Shown piece by piece: positions 51,137-60,085 of a stretch of 64,000 bases of DNA. The DNA is taken from assembly GCA_013288685.1 (NCBI GenBank), contig JABDBM010000001.1, forward strand, positions 153,523-217,522, in the 5' to 3' direction. Origin of the DNA: Bacteroidota bacterium (GTDB lineage: Bacteria; Bacteroidota; Bacteroidia; Sphingobacteriales; Sphingobacteriaceae). Below the pieces are notes generated by a model. That model had not been told where the DNA came from, made no database searches, and worked only from the letters and a program-made list of their open reading frames with translations. Position numbers and translations under genes: made by a program. Within the stretch, counting starts at the first letter, position 1; each line of letters starts with the position of its first letter.

Positions 51137-51745
51137 TTATTTTTTATGCAGTACTATGCTGAATCTGCGGCTGCCATAAGTAGTGGTATCGCTTGTCGCG
51201 ATGTTAAAGCTGTATGATGCGTTCTTCCTGAAATCTAACGAATCGCGCAGATAGTTATCTTTCAAATAGATGTTAAAATTCGCTGGGATTGATTGTATAG
51301 TCATCATGTTTAGTTTGTATGTGCCATCAGTTTTGGCGTTAACTTTTAAACTAACAGACCTGCCTTTAGCGGTTAAAGGCATATCGTTGATGGCGCAGGC
51401 TTTGGCGTCGCTGGTTAAGCTCGAAAGGTTAACAGCGCCAAATCCTTTTAAATAAGGGGCATCTTCGTTAACTACATAAGCAGCGTTTGCTTTCGGATCA
51501 AAAGCAATTAAAATATTATCGGTGGCAGTAGCACTTGCTGCTAACTGAATGCGCAGATAACCTTTTACAGTATCAACCGCGGGGGCAGTAACAGTTTGTG
51601 TTAATGGGGTGGTAGTGTTTGTTGCAGGTGTAGTTGCTGTTGTTGTGCCAGGTGTTGTGGTAGTGCCTGGTGTTATGGTTTCTTTTTGGCACGATACAAA
51701 GCAGATGCCGAAGAATAATGCCAAAGTAAGAGTTGCTAATTTCAT
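51137..51745 (-). CDS. Unrecognised lipoprotein with Thr/Pro-rich linker
   Basis: The 202-residue protein has lipobox FVSC (Cys19) followed by a linker of repeated PGTTTT/TTTPL words (about 25-55), then a beta-rich domain (about 60-200) with alternating TFNIYLKDNYLRD-like strands. No family is recognised. It is monocistronic and closed by the 51065-51113 terminator. Confidence 0.65.
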   Translation of the reverse strand: MKLATLTLALFFGICFVSCQKETITPGTTTTPGTTTATTPATNTTTPLTQTVTAPAVDTVKGYLRIQLAASATATDNILIAFDPKANAAYVVNEDAPYLKGFGAVNLSSLTSDAKACAINDMPLTAKGRSVSLKVNAKTDGTYKLNMMTIQSIPANFNIYLKDNYLRDSLDFRKNASYSFNIATSDTTTYGSRRFSIVLHKK

Positions 51746-52066
51746 TGTCGTATATTTTTATCAAATCAAGTGCTCGTTATTAGCATCTTGATATTGCCTG
51801 ATAACATTGATGTATACGGGTTTGCCAAAATAAGGTTATAAGTATTTTGATATGGGGTTGAAAATGAGCGCAGAAACCAGCTTGTAACCTCGATACAGCC
51901 TCGTTTGAGTCGTACAAAATCATATTATCTACCCCATTAGGGCACTTTATGAAGCACGCCGGTGTCAGAAAAAATATTTTGTTTTTTTTTTGACAAATAG
52001 CCTGCATTTCGCTTAATTTTCTCCATATATTGTTTTGAGATAGCCACCTCTTAATTCAACTAAATT
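51746..52066. other. 321-bp intergenic region, no gene seen
   Basis: The region between two divergent genes holds AT-rich sequence and a T9 run (51976-51991). No TAnnTTTG box with a proper -33 was found on either strand. A 75-residue minus-strand frame lacks coding features. Confidence 0.4.
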
Positions 52067-52777
52067 ATGACGACTGTACAAGAGATAATGACTGAACTGC
52101 AGGCGAAAGGCAGCGAGAGTATCAAAAAGATATTATTAAAACATGGCGTAAAAGAACCTTTTTTTGGCGTGAAGATTGAGTATTTGAAACCTATCCAAAA
52201 AGCAATAAAAACGGATTACCAACTGGCAAAGGACTTATATGCCACCGGTAATGCGGACGCAATGTACCTGGCCGGGCTGATTGCGGACGATGAAAAAATG
52301 ACTCCGGCCGATCTGCAAACCTGGGCTGAGCAGGCGGTGTCAAATAACATTAGCGAATACACGGTGCCCTGGGTAGCAGCGGAAGGGAAGCATGGTTTTG
52401 AAATGGCTTTGAAATGGATAGATAGTGATGTGGAGTATATTGCTGCCGCGGGTTGGTCGACATTGGGCAATATCGCAGCGCTGAAACCTGATAGTGAATT
52501 GGATTTGGCTGTCTTAAAAACACTGTTGCAACGGGTGGTGCAAACTATAAATGCTGCGGATAACAGGGTCATAAAATCAATGAATACTTTTATGATATCG
52601 GTAGGATGTTATGTAACCCCGTTAAAAGATGATGCCATAGCTGCCGCAAAAGAAATTGGGCCGGTTACTTACGATACAACGGGGACTGCCTGCAAAATAC
52701 CTGACGTTAGGGACTATGTTAAAAAGGCTGAGGATAAAGGCGTATTAGGAAAAAAGAAGAAGACAGTGAAATGCTAA
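52067..52777 (+). CDS. AlkD-like DNA alkylation repair protein
   Basis: The 236-residue protein is built of HEAT-like helical repeats as in PF08713 (VKEPFFGVKIEYLKPIQKAIKTDYQLAKDLYATGNADAMYLAGLIADD). AlkD glycosylases remove bulky N3- and N7-alkyl purines from DNA. A basic C-terminal tail (LGKKKKTVKC) could touch DNA. The conserved Trp and Asp residues of AlkD (WAEQAV..., TVPWVAAEGKHG) are partly visible, so the enzyme assignment is fair but not sure. Confidence 0.85.
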   Translation: MTTVQEIMTELQAKGSESIKKILLKHGVKEPFFGVKIEYLKPIQKAIKTDYQLAKDLYATGNADAMYLAGLIADDEKMTPADLQTWAEQAVSNNISEYTVPWVAAEGKHGFEMALKWIDSDVEYIAAAGWSTLGNIAALKPDSELDLAVLKTLLQRVVQTINAADNRVIKSMNTFMISVGCYVTPLKDDAIAAAKEIGPVTYDTTGTACKIPDVRDYVKKAEDKGVLGKKKKTVKC

Positions 52778-52858
52778 TTAATTTTTAACCCAAAAACTAA
52801 TTATAATTGCATTAAATAATTAGTTTTATCAACACATAAAAAAAACCTTATCCAGGGT

Positions 52859-54451
52859 ATGAAAAAAATTATTTTGCTTAACCTATTGGTGTTGTTAATA
52901 AGCATCCCTGCTTATTTAACTGCCCAAACCGCTCTGAAAACTAAAGCCAATTGGCAAAACCTCGATTTTAAAACCGACTCCGTTTTCGGAATAAGTACCG
53001 AAAAGGCCTACAACGAATTGCTTAAGGATAAAAAACATGTACCTGTGCTGGTTGCTGTAATTGACGGCGGTATTGATATTAACCACGAGGATTTAAAACA
53101 GGTAATTTGGACAAACCCTGGCGAAGTGGCCGGCAATAACGCGGATGACGATAAAAATGGCTATGTTGATGATATACACGGCTGGGATTTTATTGGCTCG
53201 GCAAAGGGTGATGTGCAATATGATAATATGGAGCTTACCCGGTTTGTGCGGTCCAACAGCACCAGGTTTGACGGCCCGGATACCACCTCGTTAAAGGGCA
53301 CTGACCTTACCGCCTTTAACGAGTACCGCAAAGCAAGGAATGATTTGAATGAACGGCTAAAAAAAGCGCAGCGTACCTATTTTATTATTAACCGGTTTAG
53401 TGAAATGCTCGATGGTTTGTTAATTAAGATAAACAAGCCCGACCCTAAAGTGGAAGATTTTAAGAATTATGAGCCTGCGAATGAGGGGGAAGGCTATGTA
53501 AAAAAGATATTGGTTGAAAATTTGGGCAGCTATAAAGATTTGGCTGATTTCAGAAAAAATGAAATTGATGACGCCCGTAAACATTTTAAAGAACTGCTCG
53601 ACTACCATTTGAATGTTGACTACGACCCAAGGAGTATTATTGGCGACAATTATTTGGACAGCAGCGAGCATTTTTATGGGAATAATGATGTAACCGGCCC
53701 CGATGCCGACCATGCTACACACGTTGCCGGTATAATAGGCGCCGTAAGAGATAATAACATCGGTGTAAAAGGTGTGGCTAATGACGTGATGATTATGTCT
53801 GTGCGCACCGTGCCTAACGGCGACGAGCGCGATAAGGACGTGGCTAATGCCATCCGTTACGCTGCTGCGAATGGTGCAAAAGTGATTAATATGAGCTTTG
53901 GCAAAGGGTATTCGTTTGATAAAAAAGCGGTAGATGAAGCGGTTAAGTTTGCCATGAGCAAGGATGTTTTGCTGGTACACGCAGCAGGTAACGATAACAA
54001 TAATACCGATGTTGAACCTCACTTCCCTAATCGCACCTATGAAGATAACAGTGGCACGGCGCAGGCATGGATTGAAGTTGGCGCATCGGGTCCTAAAGAC
54101 GACGAAACTTTAAAAGCATCATTTTCCAATTATGGTAAAACAAATGTGGATGTATTTGCCCCCGGCGTAAATATTTATTCAACCACGCCAAATTCAAACT
54201 ACCAGGAGCACGACGGCACCAGTATGGCAGCACCAGTAGTTACCGGGCTGGCGGCGCTTATCCGCTCGTACTACCCAAAGCTAACAGCCTTGCAGGTAAA
54301 AGAAATTATTATGAAATCTGTTGTTAAAATTCAGCACAAGATAAAACTAAAAGACGGTGATAGCGACAGGCGTTTGTCGTTCGATAAACTCTGCGTAAGC
54401 GGCGGCATTGTAAACGCTTATGACGCGTTAAAATTGGCGGCTACTTATTAA
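52859..54451 (+). CDS. Secreted S8-family serine peptidase (subtilase)
   Basis: The 530-residue protein has a signal peptide (MKKIILLNLLVLLISIPAYLTAQ). The catalytic triad is Asp69 in VAVIDGGIDINHEDLK, His288 in DHATHVAG and Ser455 in DGTSMAAP. An insert of about 200 residues between the Asp and His (95-280) holds charged helices and may regulate substrate entry. It ends without a sorting tail. The long AT-rich leader shows no clear promoter. Confidence 0.94.
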   Translation: MKKIILLNLLVLLISIPAYLTAQTALKTKANWQNLDFKTDSVFGISTEKAYNELLKDKKHVPVLVAVIDGGIDINHEDLKQVIWTNPGEVAGNNADDDKNGYVDDIHGWDFIGSAKGDVQYDNMELTRFVRSNSTRFDGPDTTSLKGTDLTAFNEYRKARNDLNERLKKAQRTYFIINRFSEMLDGLLIKINKPDPKVEDFKNYEPANEGEGYVKKILVENLGSYKDLADFRKNEIDDARKHFKELLDYHLNVDYDPRSIIGDNYLDSSEHFYGNNDVTGPDADHATHVAGIIGAVRDNNIGVKGVANDVMIMSVRTVPNGDERDKDVANAIRYAAANGAKVINMSFGKGYSFDKKAVDEAVKFAMSKDVLLVHAAGNDNNNTDVEPHFPNRTYEDNSGTAQAWIEVGASGPKDDETLKASFSNYGKTNVDVFAPGVNIYSTTPNSNYQEHDGTSMAAPVVTGLAALIRSYYPKLTALQVKEIIMKSVVKIQHKIKLKDGDSDRRLSFDKLCVSGGIVNAYDALKLAATY

Positions 54452-54463
54452 TATCGCAGATTA

Positions 54464-54550
54464 GATCACAGATTTAAACTGATTTTTATGATTACGCAGA
54501 TTTAACAAAAAAATCAGCGTAATCAGCGTAATCAATAAAAATCTGTGATC
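54464..54550. repeat. GATCACAGATT inverted repeat
   Basis: GATCACAGATT (54464-54474) pairs with AATCTGTGATC (54540-54550), and GATTACGCAGATT and AATCAGCGTAATC words lie between. It sits between two convergent genes. Confidence 0.75.
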
Positions 54551-54587
54551 AAATACTCCTAATCCGAAAAATCTCCTTAATCCCGGT

Positions 54588-54941
54588 TCAGTTTTGATGG
54601 AAACTCAACGAATTCCCGTCAGGATCTTTTACCGAAAGGAATTTGCCCCAGGGTGTTTGGTCGATTTTACCGGTTTCAATACCTTTTTCGGTAAACTCCT
54701 GCTTGTCCTTTTCTACATCGTCGGTTTTTATAACAAAGCCCTGTACACAACCGGCAGGCATATCGCCGAACCAGGTTACCAGCGTGATTGATGGCCCATC
54801 ACCGGGCAGGCCCATTTGTATCCACTTTTTATCACCCTCAAACGGGGCTTCCACTAAAACGTTAAAGCCTAATTGCTGATAAAACGTCTTTGCTCTCAAC
54901 TGGTCACTTACCGGAATCGAGATGATTTCAATTGCTTTCAT
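54588..54941 (-). CDS. VOC-family (glyoxalase/dioxygenase fold) protein
   Basis: The 117-residue protein shows the paired beta-alpha-beta-beta-beta modules (MKAIEIISIPVSDQLRAKTFYQQLGFNV, KKWIQMGLPG and FLSVKDPDGNSLSFHQN). It is the third gene of an operon and overlaps the ArsR gene by 14 nt. VOC proteins bind metals and do isomerisation, dioxygenation or drug binding; none is assigned. Confidence 0.88.
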   Translation of the reverse strand: MKAIEIISIPVSDQLRAKTFYQQLGFNVLVEAPFEGDKKWIQMGLPGDGPSITLVTWFGDMPAGCVQGFVIKTDDVEKDKQEFTEKGIETGKIDQTPWGKFLSVKDPDGNSLSFHQN

Positions 54942-55260
54942 TGGTGTTTGATATTTGATTTAATAAGTTTTCAAGGTTTTGCAGTTTCTCCTTCCAGAAC
55001 TTGTCGAAAAACAATAGCCAGTTTTTCACCTCGTCGAAGCCATCGGGTTTTAGTTCGCAGTAGCGCTCACGGCCATGGTCGTTTATCAGGATAAGGCCCG
55101 CCTCGTGCAGCACTTTAACGTGCTTGGATACCGCCGGGCGGCTCATATCAAAATTACCGGCCAGCGCGTTGATGGATAGTTTATCTTTTGTCAATAACAT
55201 TAATATTTCCCTGCGGCTGGGGTCGGCAATTGCCTGGAAAGTGTCCATTGTTGTTCTCAT
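54928..55260 (-). CDS. ArsR-family winged-helix regulator
   Basis: The 110-residue protein has the ArsR pattern DPSRREILMLLTKDKLSINALAGNFDMSRPAVSKHVKVLHEAGLI (recognition helix about 38-58). It lacks the CVC metal motif of classical ArsR, so it belongs to the type often paired with SRPBCC genes. It overlaps the SRPBCC gene by 4 nt and the VOC gene by 14 nt. The double GTAAC-N6-GTTAC site over the operon promoter is its likely operator. Confidence 0.93.
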   Translation of the reverse strand: MRTTMDTFQAIADPSRREILMLLTKDKLSINALAGNFDMSRPAVSKHVKVLHEAGLILINDHGRERYCELKPDGFDEVKNWLLFFDKFWKEKLQNLENLLNQISNTNESN

Positions 55261-55694
55261 TTCATATTGTTTACCGTTGTTTCCAACCTGCGCAATACTT
55301 TCTTTTTCCAGCCTTGCTCCATAAATATGCTGGCGATGTAGTTTTTAAAGCCTTTAAATCCGCTGTGTTCCAGTACCATCCGGGTGCCATCGCCGTCGGG
55401 ACTTAGGGTCCATGTGAGCACGGTATCCAAACCAATAACTCCCGGCTCGGGTCCGCCGCGCCAGGTGTATACCAGCTTTTTGTTGGGAATTAGTTCTAAT
55501 ACCTCACAATAAACAATACCATCAAAACTCATTTTTGGTATGGCCTTAGTATGAAAGTTAAATTTGTGGCCCACTACAGGCTTAAAATCATTTTTCATGA
55601 GCCATTGACTTATCATTGCCGGATTGGTAAGACATTCCCAAACTTTTTCGGGCGGATGAGGGAAATGCCATTTAATAACGAGGTCTCTTTGCAT
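55257..55694 (-). CDS. SRPBCC/AHSA1-family protein
   Basis: The 145-residue protein begins MQRDLVIKWHFPHPPEKVWECLTNP and contains LEHSGFKGF near its end, typical of the AHSA1-like SRPBCC fold that binds small hydrophobic ligands. It is the first gene of a three-gene operon. In related operons it is the effector of the ArsR-type regulator. Its ligand is unknown. Confidence 0.9.
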   Translation of the reverse strand: MQRDLVIKWHFPHPPEKVWECLTNPAMISQWLMKNDFKPVVGHKFNFHTKAIPKMSFDGIVYCEVLELIPNKKLVYTWRGGPEPGVIGLDTVLTWTLSPDGDGTRMVLEHSGFKGFKNYIASIFMEQGWKKKVLRRLETTVNNMK

Positions 55695-55700
55695 AAACGC

Positions 55701-55749
55701 GTAACTTTAAGGTTACGCAAAGGTATACGTAACCTTTGAGTTACGCAAA
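55701..55749 (-). promoter_or_regulatory. Promoter and double operator of the SRPBCC-ArsR-VOC operon
   Basis: On the minus strand a TTTG (-33, 55749-55746) and TACCTTTG (-7, 55725-55718) are separated by 20 nt, the canonical Bacteroidota promoter. Two copies of GTAAC-N6-GTTAC flank and overlap it (55701-55716 and 55729-55744), with centres 28 bp apart. One covers the spacer and edge of -33, the other the start of transcription. Repression by ArsR is inferred. Confidence 0.7.
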
Positions 55750-55822
55750 TTTATTTTCAAATAGTTGAATGTATATTTGAAGCTGTTAAGGTGTATCATG
55801 CTGAATTTAGTTAATTACAAAC

Positions 55823-56395
55823 ATGTTTAAAGACTTCATTAACTTCTTGAAGCTATTTAAAAATATCCCCGAGGCGGATGTTGCGGTTATAGAGCAAGCG
55901 CTGGCTTTTAGGAAAGTTGCCGAAGGCGATGTGCTTTTTACCGGGGGCCAGGTATGCCGCGAAATGTTTTTTATATGCAAAGGCGTTTTGCGCATTGTTG
56001 CCCAAAACGAAAAGGGCAACCTCGTAACTTATTTCTTTTTAAAGGAGAACCAGTTTTGCTGTATTTTAAACAGCTTTAATAATAATATCCCGGCTACCGA
56101 AGGTATAGAAGCAGCTTGCGATGCGGAAATCATCGTGATAAAAAAGCAAAAGCTAATCAACTTATTTGAACAATTACCTTACCTTAAAGAGCTGATCAAC
56201 GGTATTGTTACCCAGGCATTGCTGGAAAAAATACAGATCAAAAATGGATATTTTAATGAGGACGCCGCTACCCGTTACCGTAATTTTTTGATGCGGCAAC
56301 CGGATATTGCCCTGCGGGTTTCGCTGAGCGATATTGCATCGTATCTCGGTATTACCCAGCAATCGTTAAGCCGTATCCGGCGAAATGTGCGCTAA
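55823..56395 (+). CDS. Crp/Fnr-family transcriptional regulator
   Basis: The 190-residue protein has a cyclic-nucleotide-binding-type domain (about 15-125, GDVLFTGGQVCREMFFICKGVLRI) and a C-terminal HTH (about 165-190, LSDIASYLGITQQSLSRIRR). It lacks the Cys cluster of Fnr. It lies 71 nt before an SDR gene that it may regulate. The divergent SRPBCC operon shares the intergenic space. Confidence 0.92.
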   Translation: MFKDFINFLKLFKNIPEADVAVIEQALAFRKVAEGDVLFTGGQVCREMFFICKGVLRIVAQNEKGNLVTYFFLKENQFCCILNSFNNNIPATEGIEAACDAEIIVIKKQKLINLFEQLPYLKELINGIVTQALLEKIQIKNGYFNEDAATRYRNFLMRQPDIALRVSLSDIASYLGITQQSLSRIRRNVR

Positions 56396-56466
56396 CCGTT
56401 TTTACCATTTGGTAAATGCAAGGCGGTTTGCGTTTAGGAACTTTGTTGTATTAAAATTTTACAATC

Positions 56467-57216
56467 ATGAACAGCAAAGAAACAGGAAGAACAAACAGCA
56501 GTTTGCAAGGCAAACGGATAGTGCTATTAGGCGGAACATCGGGATTTGGTTTGGCTACCGCACAAGCGGCAGCCAGCGAAGGTGCCGATGTAGTGGTGGT
56601 ATCAAGCCAGCAACAAAAGATTAATACAGCTTTGGCCACTTTGCCGGCAGGGAGCAAAGGATACGCCGTTGATTTAAACAACGAGCAACAAATTGATACA
56701 TTTTTTAAGGGGGTAGGCGAATTTGATCACCTGGTTTTTACCGCAGGCGAAACATTGCAGCTAAGCGAATTACCAGACGTGAAAATGGACGAAGCCAGGA
56801 ATTTTTTTAACCTTCGTTTTTGGAGCGCGTTAATGGCGGCAAAATATGGGAGTCCGTTTATACGTAAAGGCGGGTCAGTTATTTTAACCAATGGTACTAT
56901 TGGTAAACGCCCCTGGAAAGGGTGGGCCGTGGCAGCCGGCATAACCGGTGCTGTTGAAGCGCTTACCCGCGCATTGGCTGTAGAGCTGGCGCCCATACGC
57001 GTTAACGCCGTTTGCGCCGGTATGGTACGCACCGAGCTATGGGGCAATATGCCGGAAGTTGACAGAGAAGCGATGTTTAACGATTATGGCAGCAAACTAT
57101 TAACGGGCGCTGTGGGCAACCCTGAAGATATTGCAGAAGCTTTTTTATACCTGATGCACGGCAAATATACCACCGGGCAGGTGGTGGTGGTTGATGGGGG
57201 CGGGGTGTTGGTGTAA
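56467..57216 (+). CDS. Short-chain dehydrogenase-like protein with altered active site
   Basis: The 249-residue Rossmann protein has the cofactor motif LLGGTSGFGLATA (about 19-31) and the closing GQVVVVDGGGVLV. In place of the YxxxK catalytic motif it reads GWAVAAGITGAVEALTRALAVEL, with no Tyr or Lys at the expected sites, while the adjacent VNAVCAGMVRTELW is normal. It may have a non-catalytic or other chemistry. It follows the Crp/Fnr gene on the same strand. Confidence 0.85.
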   Translation: MNSKETGRTNSSLQGKRIVLLGGTSGFGLATAQAAASEGADVVVVSSQQQKINTALATLPAGSKGYAVDLNNEQQIDTFFKGVGEFDHLVFTAGETLQLSELPDVKMDEARNFFNLRFWSALMAAKYGSPFIRKGGSVILTNGTIGKRPWKGWAVAAGITGAVEALTRALAVELAPIRVNAVCAGMVRTELWGNMPEVDREAMFNDYGSKLLTGAVGNPEDIAEAFLYLMHGKYTTGQVVVVDGGGVLV

Positions 57217-57237
57217 ACGTCACGGCTTTGGCATCCG

Positions 57238-57273
57238 AAAAACTTACGAATCTCCTAAAGGTCGTAAGTTTTT
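57238..57273. terminator. Rho-independent terminator after the SDR gene
   Basis: AAAAACTTACGA (57238-57249) and TCGTAAGTTTTT (57262-57273) are perfect complements with a 12-nt loop and a T run. Confidence 0.85.
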
Positions 57274-57537
57274 CCTTTGTCTGGCATCCCAATCAGTTAT
57301 TAATAGAAAATACAAAGCAGCAAAGAGGAAAGTTTAGCATCCTGAATAAAACCATTCTTCTTAATGGTGTTAAACTCTGAAAGCTACTCAATTTCCCTTC
57401 TTCAACTTTTCCGACTTTCCTGACTTTTCGGACTTCTTTTCCTTTTTTCTCCCACCATATTATTTTTATTATAAATTTGAAACGCGGTTGTTACAAAGCG
57501 TCAACAGCCGCCCAATTATTTTCCTGATAAACCTGGT
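57274..57537. promoter_or_regulatory. Leader and promoter region of the SusA-like gene, with tandem decamers
   Basis: Tandem GACTTTCCTG, ACTTTTCGG and related units (57408-57440) precede TAAATTTG (57472-57479), a TAnnTTTG-type -7 box 58 nt before the ATG. A TTTG -33 was not found. No other gene is seen in the gap. Confidence 0.5.
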
Positions 57538-59379
57538 ATGAAGAAAAGTTTATTTTTTACTGCCTGCTGCCTCTTTGCGGCGATAGGCTTAAACGCGCAA
57601 ATTCCGGCCCTGGAACGCGTAGAACCCATGTTTTGGTGGGTGGGGATGCATAATCCGAATGTGCAATTGATTGTTCATGGTAAGGATATCGCATCGCGAA
57701 AGGTGGAATTCAACTACCCCGGTGTAACCCTGGCGGCGGTACATAAAGTTGAAAATCCGAACTATTTATTCCTCGATTTGCGCATTTCTGCGGGTACTAC
57801 TCCGGGAACGTTCCCGATAAAGTTCACTAAACTGGGCCAAAAGGCTTTAACTTATAGCTACGCACTCAAAAAAAGAGAGCATTCGGCAGGCCGTATCCAG
57901 GGGGTAACCGATAAGGATTTGATATACCTTATCATGCCCGATCGCTTTTCGAATGGCGATCCGTCGAACGACTCATTTTCCAATATGCGCGAAACCGGTA
58001 TCCAGCGCGATTCCATGTTCGGCCGTCACGGTGGCGATATACAGGGGGTGATGAACCATCTCGATTATCTGAAAGATATGGGCGTAACTACCATCTGGAT
58101 GACCCCGGAAATTGAGAACGATGAGCCGAAGGCATCATATCACGGATATGCCGTTACTGATCATTATAAAATTGACGCACGTTATGGCACCAACCAATTA
58201 TACAAGCAATTTGTAGAGAAGTGCCACAGCGTGGGCCTAAAGGTTATAAAAGACATTGTACACAACCATGCAGGCACCGAGGGCTACACCATTATGGATA
58301 TGCCCATGAAAAGCTGGGTGCATCAATGGCCAACATACACCAAATCGAACTTTAAATACGAAGCTGTGATGGACCCGCATGGCGCGGCGATGGATAAAAA
58401 GCTGATGCTGGACGGTTGGTTTGATCACCGCATGGCGGATATGAATGAGAATAACCCCTACGTGCAAAATTTTTTGACTCAAAACCACATCTGGTGGATT
58501 GAGTACGCAGGTATTGATGGTTTGCGGTTAGACACCTATCCGTACAACGACCCGCAATATATGGCCGATTGGGCTAAAGATTTGAAAGCCGAGTTTCCCA
58601 ACCTATCTATATTCGGCGAAGTGCTGACTAATGACCCCGTTATTTCTGCCTATTTTACGCAGGGCAATACGGTAAACCGCGGAATGGATACCCATTTACC
58701 CGGCATTACTGATGCCGTTATGAAAAATGGCATTTACGATGCCGTGATGGATTGGAACGGCGGCGTAACCCATTTGTATGAATTACTGGCACAGGATTTT
58801 CTTTACCAGGATGTTAATCGCAACGTCGTGTTTTTAGATAACCATGATATGAGCCGTGCACTATCAATGGTGAAGGAAGATATCACCAAATATAAATCAG
58901 CTATGACCATGCTGATGACCTTACGCGGCGTGCCACAGATGTATTATGGCGACGAGATCTTGATGAAAAACTATTCGGACCCCGATGGTTTAGTACGATC
59001 AGATTTCCCCGGCGGATGGGCAGGAGATAAAGTGAATAAATTTACTGCCGCTGGCCGTACCGATGCCGAAAATGATGCATTTAACTTTGTACGCAAATTA
59101 GCCAATTACCGCAAAAATACCCCCGCTTTGCAGGGTGGAAAAATGATGCAGTACATCCCCGAAAAGGGCATTTATGTATATTTTAGGTACGATAGCAAAA
59201 AAACGGTAATGATGGTTTATAACAGTAATGATAAAGACCAAACCGAAACCACCGCCCGTTATGATGAACGGATAAAAGGCGCCAGGCAGGCCCGGAACGT
59301 TATATCCGGCGAAACCGTGGATTTGGCAAATGTGACCGTTCCGGCCAAAACCACACTGGTTTTGGAACTGTTGAATTAA
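57538..59379 (+). CDS. SusA-like GH13 neopullulanase/cyclomaltodextrinase, secreted
   Basis: The 613-residue enzyme has a signal peptide (MKKSLFFTACCLFAAIGLNAQ), an N-terminal cyclomaltodextrinase-N-type beta domain (about 22-120) and a GH13 (alpha/beta)8 barrel (about 125-515). The four conserved regions are visible: DIVHNH, GLRLDTYPY with nucleophile Asp332, FGEVL with acid Glu361, and FLDNHD with Asp437. A C-terminal beta domain follows. It cuts alpha-1,4-glucans to maltose-sized products in the periplasm, feeding the maltose genes downstream. Confidence 0.93.
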   Translation: MKKSLFFTACCLFAAIGLNAQIPALERVEPMFWWVGMHNPNVQLIVHGKDIASRKVEFNYPGVTLAAVHKVENPNYLFLDLRISAGTTPGTFPIKFTKLGQKALTYSYALKKREHSAGRIQGVTDKDLIYLIMPDRFSNGDPSNDSFSNMRETGIQRDSMFGRHGGDIQGVMNHLDYLKDMGVTTIWMTPEIENDEPKASYHGYAVTDHYKIDARYGTNQLYKQFVEKCHSVGLKVIKDIVHNHAGTEGYTIMDMPMKSWVHQWPTYTKSNFKYEAVMDPHGAAMDKKLMLDGWFDHRMADMNENNPYVQNFLTQNHIWWIEYAGIDGLRLDTYPYNDPQYMADWAKDLKAEFPNLSIFGEVLTNDPVISAYFTQGNTVNRGMDTHLPGITDAVMKNGIYDAVMDWNGGVTHLYELLAQDFLYQDVNRNVVFLDNHDMSRALSMVKEDITKYKSAMTMLMTLRGVPQMYYGDEILMKNYSDPDGLVRSDFPGGWAGDKVNKFTAAGRTDAENDAFNFVRKLANYRKNTPALQGGKMMQYIPEKGIYVYFRYDSKKTVMMVYNSNDKDQTETTARYDERIKGARQARNVISGETVDLANVTVPAKTTLVLELLN

Positions 59380-59404
59380 TATAACCAACTAAGCACTAAA
59401 TAAT

Positions 59405-59412
59405 TAAATTTG
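59405..59412 (+). promoter_or_regulatory. -7 box before pgmB
   Basis: TAAATTTG fits TAnnTTTG and lies 16 nt before the pgmB ATG. pgmB may thus have its own promoter in addition to read-through. Confidence 0.5.
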
Positions 59413-59427
59413 CCCTACAAATAAAAG

Positions 59428-60078
59428 ATGAGCACCATTAAAGCCTGTATTTTTGACCTCGACGGCGTAATTGTTGATACGGCGGTTTACCACTATAAAG
59501 CCTGGAAACGTTTAGCCAACGAACTTGGTTTTGATTTTACCGAACACGATAACGAACAGCTAAAAGGTGTGAGCCGCGTACGTTCGTTAGAAATTATATT
59601 ACAAATAGGCGGCATTACCAAAACCCCCGCCGAGCAGGAAGAACTGGCCACACGCAAAAACAACTGGTATGTGGATATGATTAACCAAATGACGCCTGCC
59701 GAAATTTTGCCCGGCGCAAAAGAATTTTTAGAAACCTGCCGCGCAGCAGGCATAAAAACCGCTTTAGGTTCGGCAAGTAAAAACTCAGGTACCATTTTAA
59801 ATAAAATTAATATGGCCGGTTTGTTCGATGCTATTATCGATGGTAATCACGTAAGCAAAGCCAAGCCCGATCCCGAAGTATTTTTAAAAGGCGCCGAAGC
59901 AGTGGGCGTAACCCCTGCCGAGTGCGTGGTGTTTGAAGATGCCATTGCCGGGGTTGAGGCGGCCATAAACGGTGGTATGAAAGTGGTGGGCATAGGCTCG
60001 CCCGATGTATTGGGCCGTGCCAATTTGGTAGTGAGCGGACTCGATAAAATGACTTTAGAGAAGTTAGGGAAATTATAA
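59428..60078 (+). CDS. pgmB: Beta-phosphoglucomutase
   Basis: The 216-residue HAD protein has the motif FDLDGVIVDTAVYHYKAW with nucleophile Asp10 and acid/base Asp12, the LGSASKN Ser/Lys motif and EDAIAGVEAAINGGM (metal-binding Asp). It converts beta-glucose-1-phosphate to glucose-6-phosphate, which is the next step after maltose phosphorylase. The two genes are on one strand, separated by a repeat. Confidence 0.95.
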   Translation: MSTIKACIFDLDGVIVDTAVYHYKAWKRLANELGFDFTEHDNEQLKGVSRVRSLEIILQIGGITKTPAEQEELATRKNNWYVDMINQMTPAEILPGAKEFLETCRAAGIKTALGSASKNSGTILNKINMAGLFDAIIDGNHVSKAKPDPEVFLKGAEAVGVTPAECVVFEDAIAGVEAAINGGMKVVGIGSPDVLGRANLVVSGLDKMTLEKLGKL

Positions 60079-60085
60079 AAAAACC

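Noticed and set aside
51780..52007. A 75-residue minus-strand frame before the AlkD-like gene
   Set aside because: Composition and lack of start context suggest a random frame in intergenic DNA.
53420..54022. A 200-residue minus-strand frame inside the subtilase gene
   Set aside because: It overlaps catalytic-region codons of a clear peptidase gene and resembles no protein.
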